A stretch of DNA of 64,000 nt from Sporocytophaga myxococcoides (GTDB taxonomy: Bacteria > Bacteroidota > Bacteroidia > Cytophagales > Cytophagaceae), in the NCBI RefSeq assembly GCF_000775915.1, contig NZ_BBLT01000011.1:1-64000 (forward strand), in the 5' to 3' direction. This document shows positions 46,791 to 56,100 of the stretch, piece after piece. The position numbers and the translations under genes are program-made. Each line of letters opens with the position of its first letter. Position 1 is the first letter of the stretch. The notes under the pieces were generated by a model. The model worked only from the letters and a program-made list of their open reading frames with translations, did no database searches and was not told the origin of the DNA.

Positions 46791-47336
46791 ATGCACTTTA
46801 GAGAATCTTACATTAAAGATCTTTTTGAAATAACTCCAAGAGTATTCAAAGACGACAGGGGTTTCTTTTTTGAATCCTATAATTCAAAAGTTTTTAAAGA
46901 CAATGGACTAGACCTCACATTCGTTCAGGATAACCAGTCTTATTCTATTCCTGGGGTTGTAAGAGGGCTTCATTTTCAGAATGCACCATATGCTCAGGGC
47001 AAACTCGTAAGAGTAATAAAGGGTAAAGTTCTGGATGTTGCTGTAGACCTGAGGAAAGATTCTCCTACATTCGGTAAATATGATACCTTCATCCTGGATG
47101 CTGAAAAATGCAATATGGTTTACGTGCCTGAAGGGTTTGCTCATGGATTTTCAGCACTGGAGGAAAGTATTGTTTTCTACAAATGCACTAACTTATACCA
47201 CAAAGAATCGGAGTCTGGTATCGTCTGGAATGACCCCACTCTGAATATAGACTGGATGGTAAAAAATCCTTTGGTTTCCGACAAGGACCAGATTTTAAAA
47301 CCGTTAAAAGAATTATTCTCCCTTTCGTCATTATAA
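46791..47336 (+). CDS. rfbC: dTDP-4-dehydrorhamnose 3,5-epimerase
   Basis: The frame opens at TTG 46764, but the ATG at 46791 gives the usual start (MHFRESYIKDLFEITPRVFK) and 181 residues. RmlC-type cupin motifs: DDRGFFFESY, FVQDNQSYS, GVVRGLHFQ (catalytic His), GKVLDVAVDLRKDSPTFG, VYVPEGFAHGFSAL, and NDPTLNIDW. It converts dTDP-4-keto-6-deoxyglucose on the way to dTDP-rhamnose. No rmlA, B or D is in this window. The perfect hairpin at 47340-47366 follows directly. Confidence 0.93.
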   Translation: MHFRESYIKDLFEITPRVFKDDRGFFFESYNSKVFKDNGLDLTFVQDNQSYSIPGVVRGLHFQNAPYAQGKLVRVIKGKVLDVAVDLRKDSPTFGKYDTFILDAEKCNMVYVPEGFAHGFSALEESIVFYKCTNLYHKESESGIVWNDPTLNIDWMVKNPLVSDKDQILKPLKELFSLSSL

Positions 47337-47339
47337 AAA

Positions 47340-47366
47340 TTCATGGGAAAATTACTTTCCCATGAA
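47340..47366 (+). terminator. Perfect hairpin after rfbC
   Basis: TTCATGGGAAA and TTTCCCATGAA form an 11-base-pair perfect stem around ATTAC, three bases after the rfbC stop. It has no T tail, so it may be an attenuator or processing site. It covers the first ATG of the wza-like frame, which argues for the downstream start at 47379. Confidence 0.55.
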
Positions 47367-47378
47367 TGCGTTCATAGT

Positions 47379-48161
47379 ATGAGTATTCAAAGGCTACTTC
47401 TTTATTTTATTTGTATTCAGTTGACATTCGGTCTCTTTTCCTGCAGAATGTTTAACCATAGCAGGATGTTCAAAACAGAAACTGAAATTGTCGTGGACTC
47501 AGTAAGGCAAATTCTTAAAGAAGGCACCCCTACTTATCTCATACAAAAGAATGACTTTCTTGAAGTCCAGATACATACCAACGGAGGAGAGCGTCTGGTG
47601 GATCCCAATAATGAAATGATGATGAATCAGAATAATTATCAGAACAGATTGGAAAAGCCAAAATATCTTGTCCGCCAGGATGGTAAAGTAAGACTTCCAA
47701 TGGTTGGAGAAATTTTTCTGGAAGGAAAAACCCTGAGAGAGGCAGATAGTCTTTTAAGTCTTCAATATTCAAAATTTTATGAAGATCCTTTCGTTATTAC
47801 CAAGTTTGGGAATAAACGCGTAATAGTTCTTGGTCCTCAAGGAGGCAAAGTTATTCCTCTGGAAAATCAGAAATTAAATCTGGTAGAGGTAATTGCTCTT
47901 TACGGTGGAATTCTTGAAAACGGAAAAGCCTTTAATATCAGACACATCAGAGGAGATTTAAAAAATCCGGATGTAACAATTGTAGATTTATCAACCATTG
48001 AGGGAATGAAAAAGGCAAACCTTCAGGTTGAGCCTAATGATATCGTTTATATTGAACCTGTAAGAAGAGTTTTGAGCGAATCTGCCAGAGAAATTGCTCC
48101 GATTATTTCCGTTCTGGGTACTTTAATTACTTTGGTTGTATTAATTACTACCGTCAAATAA
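47379..48161 (+). CDS. Polysaccharide export lipoprotein (Wza-like)
   Basis: The frame opens at ATG 47343 inside a perfect hairpin; the ATG at 47379 gives an SPII signal (MSIQRLLLYFICIQLTFGLFSC) and 260 residues. A Poly_export domain (IQKNDFLEVQIHTNGG, YLVRQDGKVRLPMVGEIFLEGKTLREADSLL) is followed by a SLBB-like region (KRVIVLGPQGGKVIPLE, NLVEVIALYGGI) and a C-terminal membrane helix (ISVLGTLITLVVLIT). It probably forms the outer-membrane channel working with the Wzc-like kinase next to it. Confidence 0.9.
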   Translation: MSIQRLLLYFICIQLTFGLFSCRMFNHSRMFKTETEIVVDSVRQILKEGTPTYLIQKNDFLEVQIHTNGGERLVDPNNEMMMNQNNYQNRLEKPKYLVRQDGKVRLPMVGEIFLEGKTLREADSLLSLQYSKFYEDPFVITKFGNKRVIVLGPQGGKVIPLENQKLNLVEVIALYGGILENGKAFNIRHIRGDLKNPDVTIVDLSTIEGMKKANLQVEPNDIVYIEPVRRVLSESAREIAPIISVLGTLITLVVLITTVK

Positions 48162-48176
48162 TTTTAATTCATTACT

Positions 48177-50621
48177 ATGTCTTTATTGGAAGACGAAGAT
48201 AAAAGGTCTCTAAACGGATCGGGCCAAAGAGTAAGCTTTGCAGATGATAGCGAAGAAGAGGATGATGTATTCGGCGATTTTGATTTTGCCAAACTTCTTG
48301 TAATAGCTAATAAAAGTCTTGTATGGGTAATTCTTCTGGTTGTACTAAGTATTACAGGAGCATTTTTATATGTCCGATATACTAAACCTGTATATGAATC
48401 CTCTTCCATTCTGAAATTGGACCTAAAAAGTGAGGCCGGTGTACTCGGGCTTAACAAGTTCAATGATGAAAACATGCCTGGAAATAAACTTTCCACTATT
48501 TCCGGAGAAATCGAATTCCTTAAATCCCGTTACCTTTATGAAAAGATAGTTGACAGAATGAAAATGAATGTCAGCTATTTCGCTTATGGGAATATTCTCT
48601 ATGAAGAAAGATATAACAATTCCCCATTTAAGGTTATAGGAGAAATAAAGCACCCTGATTTCCTGGATTTTAAATTTGATATTACCTTTCTCGATAAAGA
48701 CAAATTTCTTCTTTCTTATAAAAAAAATGACGAAGAAATTAAGTCCGAACACTATTTCGGAGAAAAGATTTCTACAGATAATTACTCATTCACATTATAT
48801 CCAACTACTTTTTGGTCTACAAACGAGACTGGTGCAAAATATTTCTTTACAATGAACAGTAAAGAAGCCCTCGTCAAAAACCTGATGGATAACGTTTCAG
48901 TTTCTATTCTTAATCTGGATGCCAATACAATTCTCCTTTCGTATAAAAATCACAACTATTCAAAGGCTACAGACATTGTCAATACCATTGACTCTGTATA
49001 TCTGGAACAGACACTCGAAAATAAATCAAAGTCTCACGAACAGACCATCAAATTCCTTGAAGCATCTCTGCTTAAAACAGAAGAGAATCTTGCAAAAGCA
49101 GAGAAAGACCTGGAAACATTCGTTAGAAACAACAGGACAGTTGATGTAAAACAAGACTTTGGTAAAAGTGGCATTAAGATCGAGGAGCTGGAAAAGGAAA
49201 AGCAGGTGCTGAAATCAAGAATTTCAATGCTTGGCGAATTAAAAGACCTAATTCTTGGTGATCAGGAAGTTAATAGTTTCATCCCAGCCCTTAGCCAGGT
49301 TGAAAACCCGCAGTTATCTGCAGCAATCAATAGCCTGAATACGTTGCAGGAAGAAAGAAACAGGCTTCTTAATTCTCAAAGAGAAAATACGCTTGTGGTA
49401 AAAACCAAGAACAAGTCTATTGAGCGTATAAAAGAAAATGTCCTGGAGCTGATAGATATCAACAAAAGAATTCTGCATCAGCAAACTGCTGAAATCAACG
49501 CCAAAATGGTGCAACTGGAGCAGGAAGTATTAAGCCTTCCGTCTAAAGAGACAGAATTTACCAGGCTTAAACGTTTTTATTCCATTTATGAGAAATTCTA
49601 CCTTCTTCTGATGGAGAAAGAAGCGGAATTCGGAATCGCCAAAGCCGGTACTATTCCTAATTTTGTAATACTTTCTCCTGCTTTGAACAATCCGAATCCT
49701 ATTTATCCGAAGAAAATATTCATATACATCAGTGGGCTTGGTATAGGCATCTTCCTTGGAATATCTCTCATTGCGATCAGATACCTTCTCAATGATACAA
49801 TTTCTACTCAGAAAGAGCTGGAGCGCTCCTTGCATGCAAGTATGCTTGGTGGTATTCCTGAATACAGCAAAGAAAAAATGGAAGTATCTAAACTTGTTGT
49901 CGATAAGAATCCGAAATCAGCAATAAGCGAGGCCCTCCGATCCATAAGGACGAATCTGGAGTTTATTTGTCCTAATAAAAAGAAAAAACTGATAGCAGTA
50001 ACCTCTACTGTCAGCGGTGAAGGGAAAACATTCGTAGCATCAAATCTCAGCGGAGTTATAGCACTGTCAAATCAAAAGGTAATACTCCTGGATCTTGATA
50101 TGCGTAAGCCAAAGGTACACCTTGCTTTTGAGAAAGAGAATTTTAAAGGCATGAGTACAGTCCTTATTGGTAAGCACACCCTTGAAGAATGCATTCAGTC
50201 GACAAGTATCTCCAATCTGTCATTCATTTCTGCAGGACCAACACCTCCTAACCCTTCAGAATTGATACTGAGAGAGGAGTTTGACATGTTAATCAAGCGC
50301 CTTTTTGAAATCTACGATGTAGTCGTGATTGATACACCTCCTGTGGGCCTTGTTACTGACGGTATACTTATACTTCGGAAAGCGGATATTCCTTTATACG
50401 TAGTGCGCACTGATTATTCGAAGAAAAGTGCAAAACGTAACATTAACAAACTGGTGAAAACCATCCCAAAACTTTGTGTATTAATGAATGCATTGAAAGC
50501 GATCAATACTTATGGCTATGGTGGCTATGGCTATGGTTATGGATATGGTTATTATGAAGGGGAGACTGAGAAGGAATCAATTATTTCGAAAATAAAAAGT
50601 CTCGCAGGAGTTAAAGCATGA
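48177..50621 (+). CDS. Wzc-like tyrosine autokinase for polysaccharide export
   Basis: An 814-residue protein: Wzz-type chain-length domain with membrane helices at about 45-65 and 515-535, long periplasmic coiled coils, and a cytoplasmic BY-kinase domain with Walker A at about 610 (STVSGEGKTFVASNL), Walker A' (VILLDLDMRKPK) and Walker B (VVVIDTPP). The C-terminal tail is a tyrosine cluster (YGYGGYGYGYGYGYYEG), the usual autophosphorylation site. It overlaps the phosphatase gene by four bases (ATGA). Confidence 0.93.
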   Translation: MSLLEDEDKRSLNGSGQRVSFADDSEEEDDVFGDFDFAKLLVIANKSLVWVILLVVLSITGAFLYVRYTKPVYESSSILKLDLKSEAGVLGLNKFNDENMPGNKLSTISGEIEFLKSRYLYEKIVDRMKMNVSYFAYGNILYEERYNNSPFKVIGEIKHPDFLDFKFDITFLDKDKFLLSYKKNDEEIKSEHYFGEKISTDNYSFTLYPTTFWSTNETGAKYFFTMNSKEALVKNLMDNVSVSILNLDANTILLSYKNHNYSKATDIVNTIDSVYLEQTLENKSKSHEQTIKFLEASLLKTEENLAKAEKDLETFVRNNRTVDVKQDFGKSGIKIEELEKEKQVLKSRISMLGELKDLILGDQEVNSFIPALSQVENPQLSAAINSLNTLQEERNRLLNSQRENTLVVKTKNKSIERIKENVLELIDINKRILHQQTAEINAKMVQLEQEVLSLPSKETEFTRLKRFYSIYEKFYLLLMEKEAEFGIAKAGTIPNFVILSPALNNPNPIYPKKIFIYISGLGIGIFLGISLIAIRYLLNDTISTQKELERSLHASMLGGIPEYSKEKMEVSKLVVDKNPKSAISEALRSIRTNLEFICPNKKKKLIAVTSTVSGEGKTFVASNLSGVIALSNQKVILLDLDMRKPKVHLAFEKENFKGMSTVLIGKHTLEECIQSTSISNLSFISAGPTPPNPSELILREEFDMLIKRLFEIYDVVVIDTPPVGLVTDGILILRKADIPLYVVRTDYSKKSAKRNINKLVKTIPKLCVLMNALKAINTYGYGGYGYGYGYGYYEGETEKESIISKIKSLAGVKA

Positions 50622-51355
50622 TGTTTGGCCTTTTTAAGAAAAAAGATAAAGCTACAGTAGCAGAAGAGCCATTATTCGTGGATATGCACTCTCACGTCCT
50701 TCCCGGTATTGACGATGGAGCGGACTCTACTGAAGATGCTCTCGAACTGCTTAAAGCTTTTGAGCAATTCGGATACAAAAAACTGATTGCTACTCCACAT
50801 ATTATGGGTGATTTTTTCAGAAATACTCCAGAAATCATCACCGAAAAACTTCAAGTACTTCAATGTCTTATTAAAGATAATAACTTATCTATAAAATTAG
50901 AGGCGGCCGCAGAATACTACCTTGACGAATGGTTTATGGACAAGTTAAGATCAGGAGAAAAATTGCTTACATTCGGCAGCAATTATCTGCTTTTTGAAAC
51001 TTCATATATCAATGAATCTGCTTTTCTGGACGAAGCTCTGTTCTTAATGAAAAGTCAGGGTTACAAACCTGTTATGGCCCATCCGGAAAGATATACCTAC
51101 CTTTATTCTGATTTTTCTTTGTTCAGAAAAATTTACGAAAAAGGAGTATTATTTCAGGTAAATATCAATTCGCTAAGCGGTTATTATTCAAAGGCGGCGC
51201 AAGTATATGCAAGCAAGCTGATTGACAACTGTATGGTAGATATGCTTGGCTCAGATTGCCACGGTATACGACATATAGATGCAATGAAAAAGGCACGTAC
51301 TTCAAAGCATTATAAAAAGGCACTTCAACTCAATCTCCTGAACAACTACTTATGA
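50618..51355 (+). CDS. CpsB/YwqE-type PHP tyrosine phosphatase
   Basis: A 245-residue PHP-domain protein with metal-binding motifs DMHSHVLPGIDDGADS, ATPHIMGDF, EAAAEYYLDEWF, MAHPERYTYL and MLGSDCHGIRH. The family (CpsB, YwqE) dephosphorylates the tyrosine tail of BY-kinases. The ATGA overlap with the kinase gene supports translational coupling and a kinase-phosphatase pair. The next gene overlaps by four bases as well. Confidence 0.92.
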   Translation: MMFGLFKKKDKATVAEEPLFVDMHSHVLPGIDDGADSTEDALELLKAFEQFGYKKLIATPHIMGDFFRNTPEIITEKLQVLQCLIKDNNLSIKLEAAAEYYLDEWFMDKLRSGEKLLTFGSNYLLFETSYINESAFLDEALFLMKSQGYKPVMAHPERYTYLYSDFSLFRKIYEKGVLFQVNINSLSGYYSKAAQVYASKLIDNCMVDMLGSDCHGIRHIDAMKKARTSKHYKKALQLNLLNNYL

Positions 51356-52332
51356 TTTTTATAACCGGAGCTACAGGTCTGTTGGGCAGCTTTCTGGCAA
51401 AAGAGTTTATCAAAACAGGTCACAAGGTAAAAGCAATGAAAAGGGAATCAAGCTCTTTCCATTTACTTGGAGAAGATGCTCAGAAGATAATCTGGGAAGA
51501 GGGGGATCTGTCTGATATAACAGGGCTTGAAAAGATCATCGAAGGAGTAGATACCATTGTTCATTCTGCGGCTCTTGTTTCTTATCAGCCACAAGACAAA
51601 GAGCTACTCTTTGAAACAAATGCGAAGGGAACAGCCAACCTTGTAAATGCAGCATTAAACAAAGGAATTTCAAAATTTATTCATATAAGTTCCATAGCGG
51701 CGATCGGAAGATCAAAAAATGAAAGTCGGGTTACAGAAGCCACTGTTTGGGAAGACTCTCCTATGAACAGTAGTTATGGCAAAAGTAAATACCTCGCAGA
51801 ACTTGAAGTGTGGAGGGCATTTGAGGAAGGATTAAACGGATTTATCGTAAATCCTAGCATTATATTAGGCCCGGGAGACTGGAATTCAGGGAGTAGTCAG
51901 TTATTTAAGTATGTTTGGAAAAATAATTTGTTTTACTCCGAAAAGGAAATGAATTATATAGATGTACGTGATGTTACCCAAATTGTAATTTGTCTGCACA
52001 ACAGAAATATTACGGGAGAAAGATTTATTCTGAACGCGGGGACCACATCGTATAAACATTTCTTCGATATGGTAGCTGAAAAGTTTGGTAAGAGAAAACC
52101 TCCGTATAAAGTAACTAAATTCATAGGAAATATAGCCTGGAGATTTGAGTATCTTCGCTATAAGCTTACCGGATCAAAGCCTTTGATTACTAAGGAAACA
52201 GCCGGTTTGTCAAAAAGTGATGTGATTTACAGCAATGAAAAAATTAAAAACCTGCTCAATTACAGCTTTATTCCCTTTGAAAATACCGTTTCCTGGACCT
52301 GCGAGCAACTATTACACAAGGTCGAAAAATAA
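51352..52332 (+). CDS. NAD-dependent epimerase/dehydratase family protein
   Basis: A 326-residue extended SDR: GATGLLGSFLAKEF (dinucleotide binding), DTIVHSAALVSY, HISSIAAIG, and active-site SSYGKSKYLAELE (YxxxK). The sequence resembles dihydroflavonol-4-reductase-like SDRs of Bacteroidota. It overlaps the YwqE gene by four bases, so it belongs to the same operon; a role in sugar or lipid modification is possible. Confidence 0.88.
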   Translation: MIFITGATGLLGSFLAKEFIKTGHKVKAMKRESSSFHLLGEDAQKIIWEEGDLSDITGLEKIIEGVDTIVHSAALVSYQPQDKELLFETNAKGTANLVNAALNKGISKFIHISSIAAIGRSKNESRVTEATVWEDSPMNSSYGKSKYLAELEVWRAFEEGLNGFIVNPSIILGPGDWNSGSSQLFKYVWKNNLFYSEKEMNYIDVRDVTQIVICLHNRNITGERFILNAGTTSYKHFFDMVAEKFGKRKPPYKVTKFIGNIAWRFEYLRYKLTGSKPLITKETAGLSKSDVIYSNEKIKNLLNYSFIPFENTVSWTCEQLLHKVEK

Positions 52333-52471
52333 TCAAATCTTATTTCTTCCTTTAAATTTCAATTGTTAAATTGTAGGAATGAGAATCCTTTTGGATTTCT
52401 GTCCCATATCATAAAATCAGCTATTTGCACATTTTACATAATTTAGTTATTAATTCAGTTCTATCTCTTAA

Positions 52472-53878
52472 ATGAAAAGGAAATTCAGAAAGAACCAACA
52501 GGGAAAAGACCTGATTCGGAAGTTTGAAGAGATGCTGAAAAACGGCGAAAGTATCTTTTTTGATATTAGTGCCTATGAGTACATTATTCAACACTATACG
52601 GAAGTCGGGAAATACAAAAAAGCGCTGTCGGCATGCCAGATCGCGATTACTCAATTCCCTTTTTCTGTTGAACTTCTTGTTGCCAAGGCTGAGCTGCTTG
52701 CCAAAAAGCAGGATTTTAATGAAGCCTTGGAGCATATTGAAAAAGCAGAATTGTTTCAACCTAACGATTCAGATATCATATTCCTGAAAGCCAACATTCT
52801 TATTCAGCAGGAAAGGTTTGAAGATGCAATTGAATTACTTCAGCACGCACTCGATATAATTGAGGAAAAAGATGATATGTATTATGGCCTTGGTCTTGCC
52901 TATCAGGAATGGGGAAAAATGGACATTGCCATAGAATTTTTCAGGAAAGCCATCGAGGAAAACCAACACCATGAAGAAGCTCTTTATGACCTGGCGTTCT
53001 GCCTGGATCATACTGGCAAGCTTGAAGACAGTTTGTCTTTTTATGAGAAATTCATAAACCAGGACCCTTACTCTTATTTTGCCTGGTACAACATGGGTAT
53101 TGTCTATTTCAAATTAACCGATTATGAAAAAGCAATTCATGCTTATGAATTTTCTTTGGCTATTAATGACAATTTTGCTTCTGCGTGGTTTAACATGGGG
53201 AATTGCTATGTCCAGATGGAACAGCCAGAGCGTGGACTTGAATGCTATAATAGAACACTCGAACTTGAAGATCCGGATCCGGAAACCTATTTAAGTATTG
53301 CCACTTGTTATGAAAAACTTAACAAACCTGGCCAGGCAATAGAATTTTACAGAAAAGCATCAAAACTGGATTGTTTTTGCAGTGAGGCCTGGTACGGTTT
53401 AGGAAAATGTCTGGACAGTCAGGAAAAATCATATGAGGCGATCCATTTTTTTAAAAAAGCCATAAAGTTAGAAAAAGAAAACCCTGATTATTGGTCTGGT
53501 CTTGCCAAAGCAGAATATAAAACAGGAAATATAGTGTCCTGCCTGGAAGCTTACGAAGAAGCATGTTTCCTGCGTCCGGACGACCCGGAGCTCTGGCTGA
53601 ACTGGTCATTTATTCACTACGAGCAGGGAGATAATCCGAAAGCTATTGAATTGATTAAAAATGGTATAGAAGAGATTCCGGAAGAAGCATTATTGTACTA
53701 TAGAGCAGCCGCTTATTTAATTAATGCAGGTAATTACAAAGAAGCCTTTAATTATTTAGAAAATGGTTTAATTTTGAACTTTGAAAAACATATTGTCCTC
53801 TATGAGTTTTTCCCAAAACTGGAAACTCAAAAGGCGCTGTATAAAATCATTGATCAGTATAGAAAAGAAGATGTATAA
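52472..53878 (+). CDS. TPR-repeat protein
   Basis: A 468-residue protein with at least ten tetratricopeptide repeats (for example DMYYGLGLAYQEWGKMDIAI, FAWYNMGIVYFKLTDYEKAI, SEAWYGLGKCLDSQEKSYEA). It has no signal peptide and starts MKRKFRKNQQGKDLIRKFEE. Probably a scaffold; partner unknown. Its stop overlaps the start of the next gene. Confidence 0.9.
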   Translation: MKRKFRKNQQGKDLIRKFEEMLKNGESIFFDISAYEYIIQHYTEVGKYKKALSACQIAITQFPFSVELLVAKAELLAKKQDFNEALEHIEKAELFQPNDSDIIFLKANILIQQERFEDAIELLQHALDIIEEKDDMYYGLGLAYQEWGKMDIAIEFFRKAIEENQHHEEALYDLAFCLDHTGKLEDSLSFYEKFINQDPYSYFAWYNMGIVYFKLTDYEKAIHAYEFSLAINDNFASAWFNMGNCYVQMEQPERGLECYNRTLELEDPDPETYLSIATCYEKLNKPGQAIEFYRKASKLDCFCSEAWYGLGKCLDSQEKSYEAIHFFKKAIKLEKENPDYWSGLAKAEYKTGNIVSCLEAYEEACFLRPDDPELWLNWSFIHYEQGDNPKAIELIKNGIEEIPEEALLYYRAAAYLINAGNYKEAFNYLENGLILNFEKHIVLYEFFPKLETQKALYKIIDQYRKEDV

Positions 53879-54641
53879 CAATTTTGTGCTTTCCAAGATC
53901 CCTGAGAGGACTAAAAAACCGAGAGAATACGGCTTTACAATGGTAATGGATAAAGGTCTAAGTATCAGGGAAACGGAAGATTTGATTGAAGTCGCAGGGA
54001 ATTATATCGACATCATTAAGCTTGGCTGGGCAACCTCTTACGTTACTCCAAATCTTAAAGATAAACTTGACATTTATAAGTCAGCAGGCATACCGGTATA
54101 TTTCGGCGGCACTCTTTTCGAAGCTTTTATTGTAAGAAATCAATTTGAGGATTACATAAGAATTCTGGACAAATACAATATGACTTTTGCTGAAGTCTCC
54201 GACGGAAGCATTGAACTAAATCATGATGTTAAATGTCAGTATATCAATCGTCTTTCACAGCAAGTAACTGTATTATCTGAGGTAGGATCAAAAGACGTTG
54301 AAAAAATTATTCCACCATACAAGTGGATTCAATTGATGCAGGCTGAACTTGATGCAGGTGCCTGGAAAGTAATCGGAGAAGCCAGAGAAGGGGGAAATGT
54401 TGGACTTTTCCGTTCCACTGGGGAGGTTAGATCAGGTCTTGTAGAAGAAATTTTAACTAAAATTCCTTTTGAAAAAATAATCTGGGAAGCCCCTCAGAGA
54501 GAACAACAAGTTTGGTTTATCAAACTTCTGAGTTCAAATGTTAATCTCGGAAATATTTCTCCAAATGAAGTTATTCCATTAGAAACACTTCGTTTGGGAC
54601 TCAGAAGTGATACATTTGATTATTTTCTAAATAAACTTTAA
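53871..54641 (+). CDS. Phosphosulfolactate synthase-like protein
   Basis: The frame is open from 53781 within the TPR gene, but the ATG at 53871 overlaps the TPR stop by eight bases and gives 256 residues starting [17 protein letters not shown]. The sequence matches the ComA (phosphosulfolactate synthase) family, a TIM-barrel enzyme adding sulfite to phosphoenolpyruvate: [92 protein letters not shown]. Bacterial homologues are often of unknown role; sulfonate or sulfonolipid metabolism is possible. Confidence 0.85.
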   Translation: MYNNFVLSKIPERTKKPREYGFTMVMDKGLSIRETEDLIEVAGNYIDIIKLGWATSYVTPNLKDKLDIYKSAGIPVYFGGTLFEAFIVRNQFEDYIRILDKYNMTFAEVSDGSIELNHDVKCQYINRLSQQVTVLSEVGSKDVEKIIPPYKWIQLMQAELDAGAWKVIGEAREGGNVGLFRSTGEVRSGLVEEILTKIPFEKIIWEAPQREQQVWFIKLLSSNVNLGNISPNEVIPLETLRLGLRSDTFDYFLNKL

Positions 54642-54643
54642 AA

Positions 54644-55294
54644 ATGACGGACTTAATAAAGGGCTTTATTGACCTATTCCTACACCTCGATCAGCATTTA
54701 AGCCAAATCATTACTGATTATGGATTTTGGACTTATTTGATTTTATTCATGATCATTTTTGTGGAAACTGGCCTTGTAATTATGCCTTTTCTGCCGGGTG
54801 ATTCACTGCTATTTGCAGCAGGAACCTTTGCTGCTTTGGGCAGTCTGAATCTTTGGTTGTTAATTTTTCTTTTGTTTATTGCAGCATTTCTTGGCGATAC
54901 ACTGAATTACTTCATTGGCAATTTTATTGGTCCGAAAGTCTTTAGTAAAGATTATCGTTTGCTAAAAAAGGAACATCTTATTAAAACGCAGCAGTTCTAT
55001 GAAAAACATGGTGGAAAAACCATCATTTTTGCCCGTTTTATGCCTATTATCAGAACCTTTGCACCATTTATAGCAGGTGTAGGTACCATGAACTATAGGA
55101 AATTCCTTAGTTATAATATTATCGGAGGCATTTTATGGATAGCAGGATTTACCCTGCTTGGGTATTTATTTGGAAATATTCCAGCTGTTAAAAAGAATTT
55201 TACTCTTGTAATCTTTGGAATAATTCTTTTATCTATGACACCTCCACTTATAGAATATTTAAGGAGCAAGTTTCAGAAAAAAACTGTAGCTTAA
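54644..55294 (+). CDS. DedA-family membrane protein
   Basis: A 216-residue integral membrane protein of the DedA/SNARE-associated family: [67 protein letters not shown]. Such proteins are transporters or flippases for lipid carriers (for example undecaprenyl phosphate or phosphatidylethanolamine). It starts two bases after the preceding stop and overlaps aroE by one base. Confidence 0.92.
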   Translation: MTDLIKGFIDLFLHLDQHLSQIITDYGFWTYLILFMIIFVETGLVIMPFLPGDSLLFAAGTFAALGSLNLWLLIFLLFIAAFLGDTLNYFIGNFIGPKVFSKDYRLLKKEHLIKTQQFYEKHGGKTIIFARFMPIIRTFAPFIAGVGTMNYRKFLSYNIIGGILWIAGFTLLGYLFGNIPAVKKNFTLVIFGIILLSMTPPLIEYLRSKFQKKTVA

Positions 55295-56037
55295 TGAATG
55301 TATATGGATTAATTGGGTTTCCGCTTACCCATTCTTTTTCCAAACGCTATTTTACTGAAAAGTTTGAAAAAGAAGGAATACAAAATTGTAAATACGAACT
55401 ATTTGAAATAAGGGAAGCCACTGAGCTTCCCTCTGTTATTTCATCCCAGCCTCAACTTAAAGGCCTTAATGTAACTATTCCTCATAAAGAGGCGGTGATA
55501 GAGATGTTAGATGAACTGGATCCTGCTGCAGAAAAAATCGGCGCTGTTAATGTCATCAAAGTAATAGAAGGAAATAAGCTTAAAGGGTATAACTCCGATT
55601 ACTACGGATTTAAAAATTCACTTATTAAATTTCTTGGAGACGAAGATCTGAAATCTCTTAAAGCATTGATTCTTGGAACTGGGGGCGCTGCTAAAGCTGT
55701 GATAGCTGCATTGGACGACCTTGCTATTCCTTTTAAAATGGTTTCCAGGTCCGGAAGTCAATATCTTTTCAGCTATGAGGATGTGAATGCTGAGGTGCTT
55801 GCAGAATACAGACTTATTATTAATACATCTCCTCTTGGCATGTATCCAAAAGTCGATACCTGTCCCGCAATCCCTTACGAATTTATTACAGAAAAACATT
55901 ACTTGTTTGACCTTGTTTACAACCCCGAAGAAACCCTTTTTATGAAAAAGGGAAGTAGGCTGGGGGCTAGAACAAAAAACGGTCTTGAAATGCTGCATCT
56001 CCAGGCTGAAAAAGCCTGGGAAATATGGAACAGTTAG
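55294..56037 (+). CDS. aroE: Shikimate dehydrogenase
   Basis: A 247-residue protein with the AroE motifs GFPLTHSFSKRYF, LNVTIPHKEAV (catalytic Lys), GAVNVIK, SDYYGF, GTGGAAKAVIAAL (NADP binding), NTSPLGMYP and KNGLEMLHLQAEKAW. It reduces 3-dehydroshikimate in aromatic amino-acid synthesis. It shares TAATG with the DedA stop, so the genes are translationally coupled. Confidence 0.93.
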   Translation: MNVYGLIGFPLTHSFSKRYFTEKFEKEGIQNCKYELFEIREATELPSVISSQPQLKGLNVTIPHKEAVIEMLDELDPAAEKIGAVNVIKVIEGNKLKGYNSDYYGFKNSLIKFLGDEDLKSLKALILGTGGAAKAVIAALDDLAIPFKMVSRSGSQYLFSYEDVNAEVLAEYRLIINTSPLGMYPKVDTCPAIPYEFITEKHYLFDLVYNPEETLFMKKGSRLGARTKNGLEMLHLQAEKAWEIWNS

Positions 56038-56100
56038 CAACTCGCTTATGTTACCGAGGTTGTGACAATGTTTTTATAACCTATACCAAAAGGAGCTCAA

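Noticed and set aside
53781-53870. N-terminal extension of the phosphosulfolactate synthase-like gene
   Set aside because: It lies inside the TPR coding region in another frame, and the ATG at 53871 gives the family N-terminus with a normal eight-base overlap.
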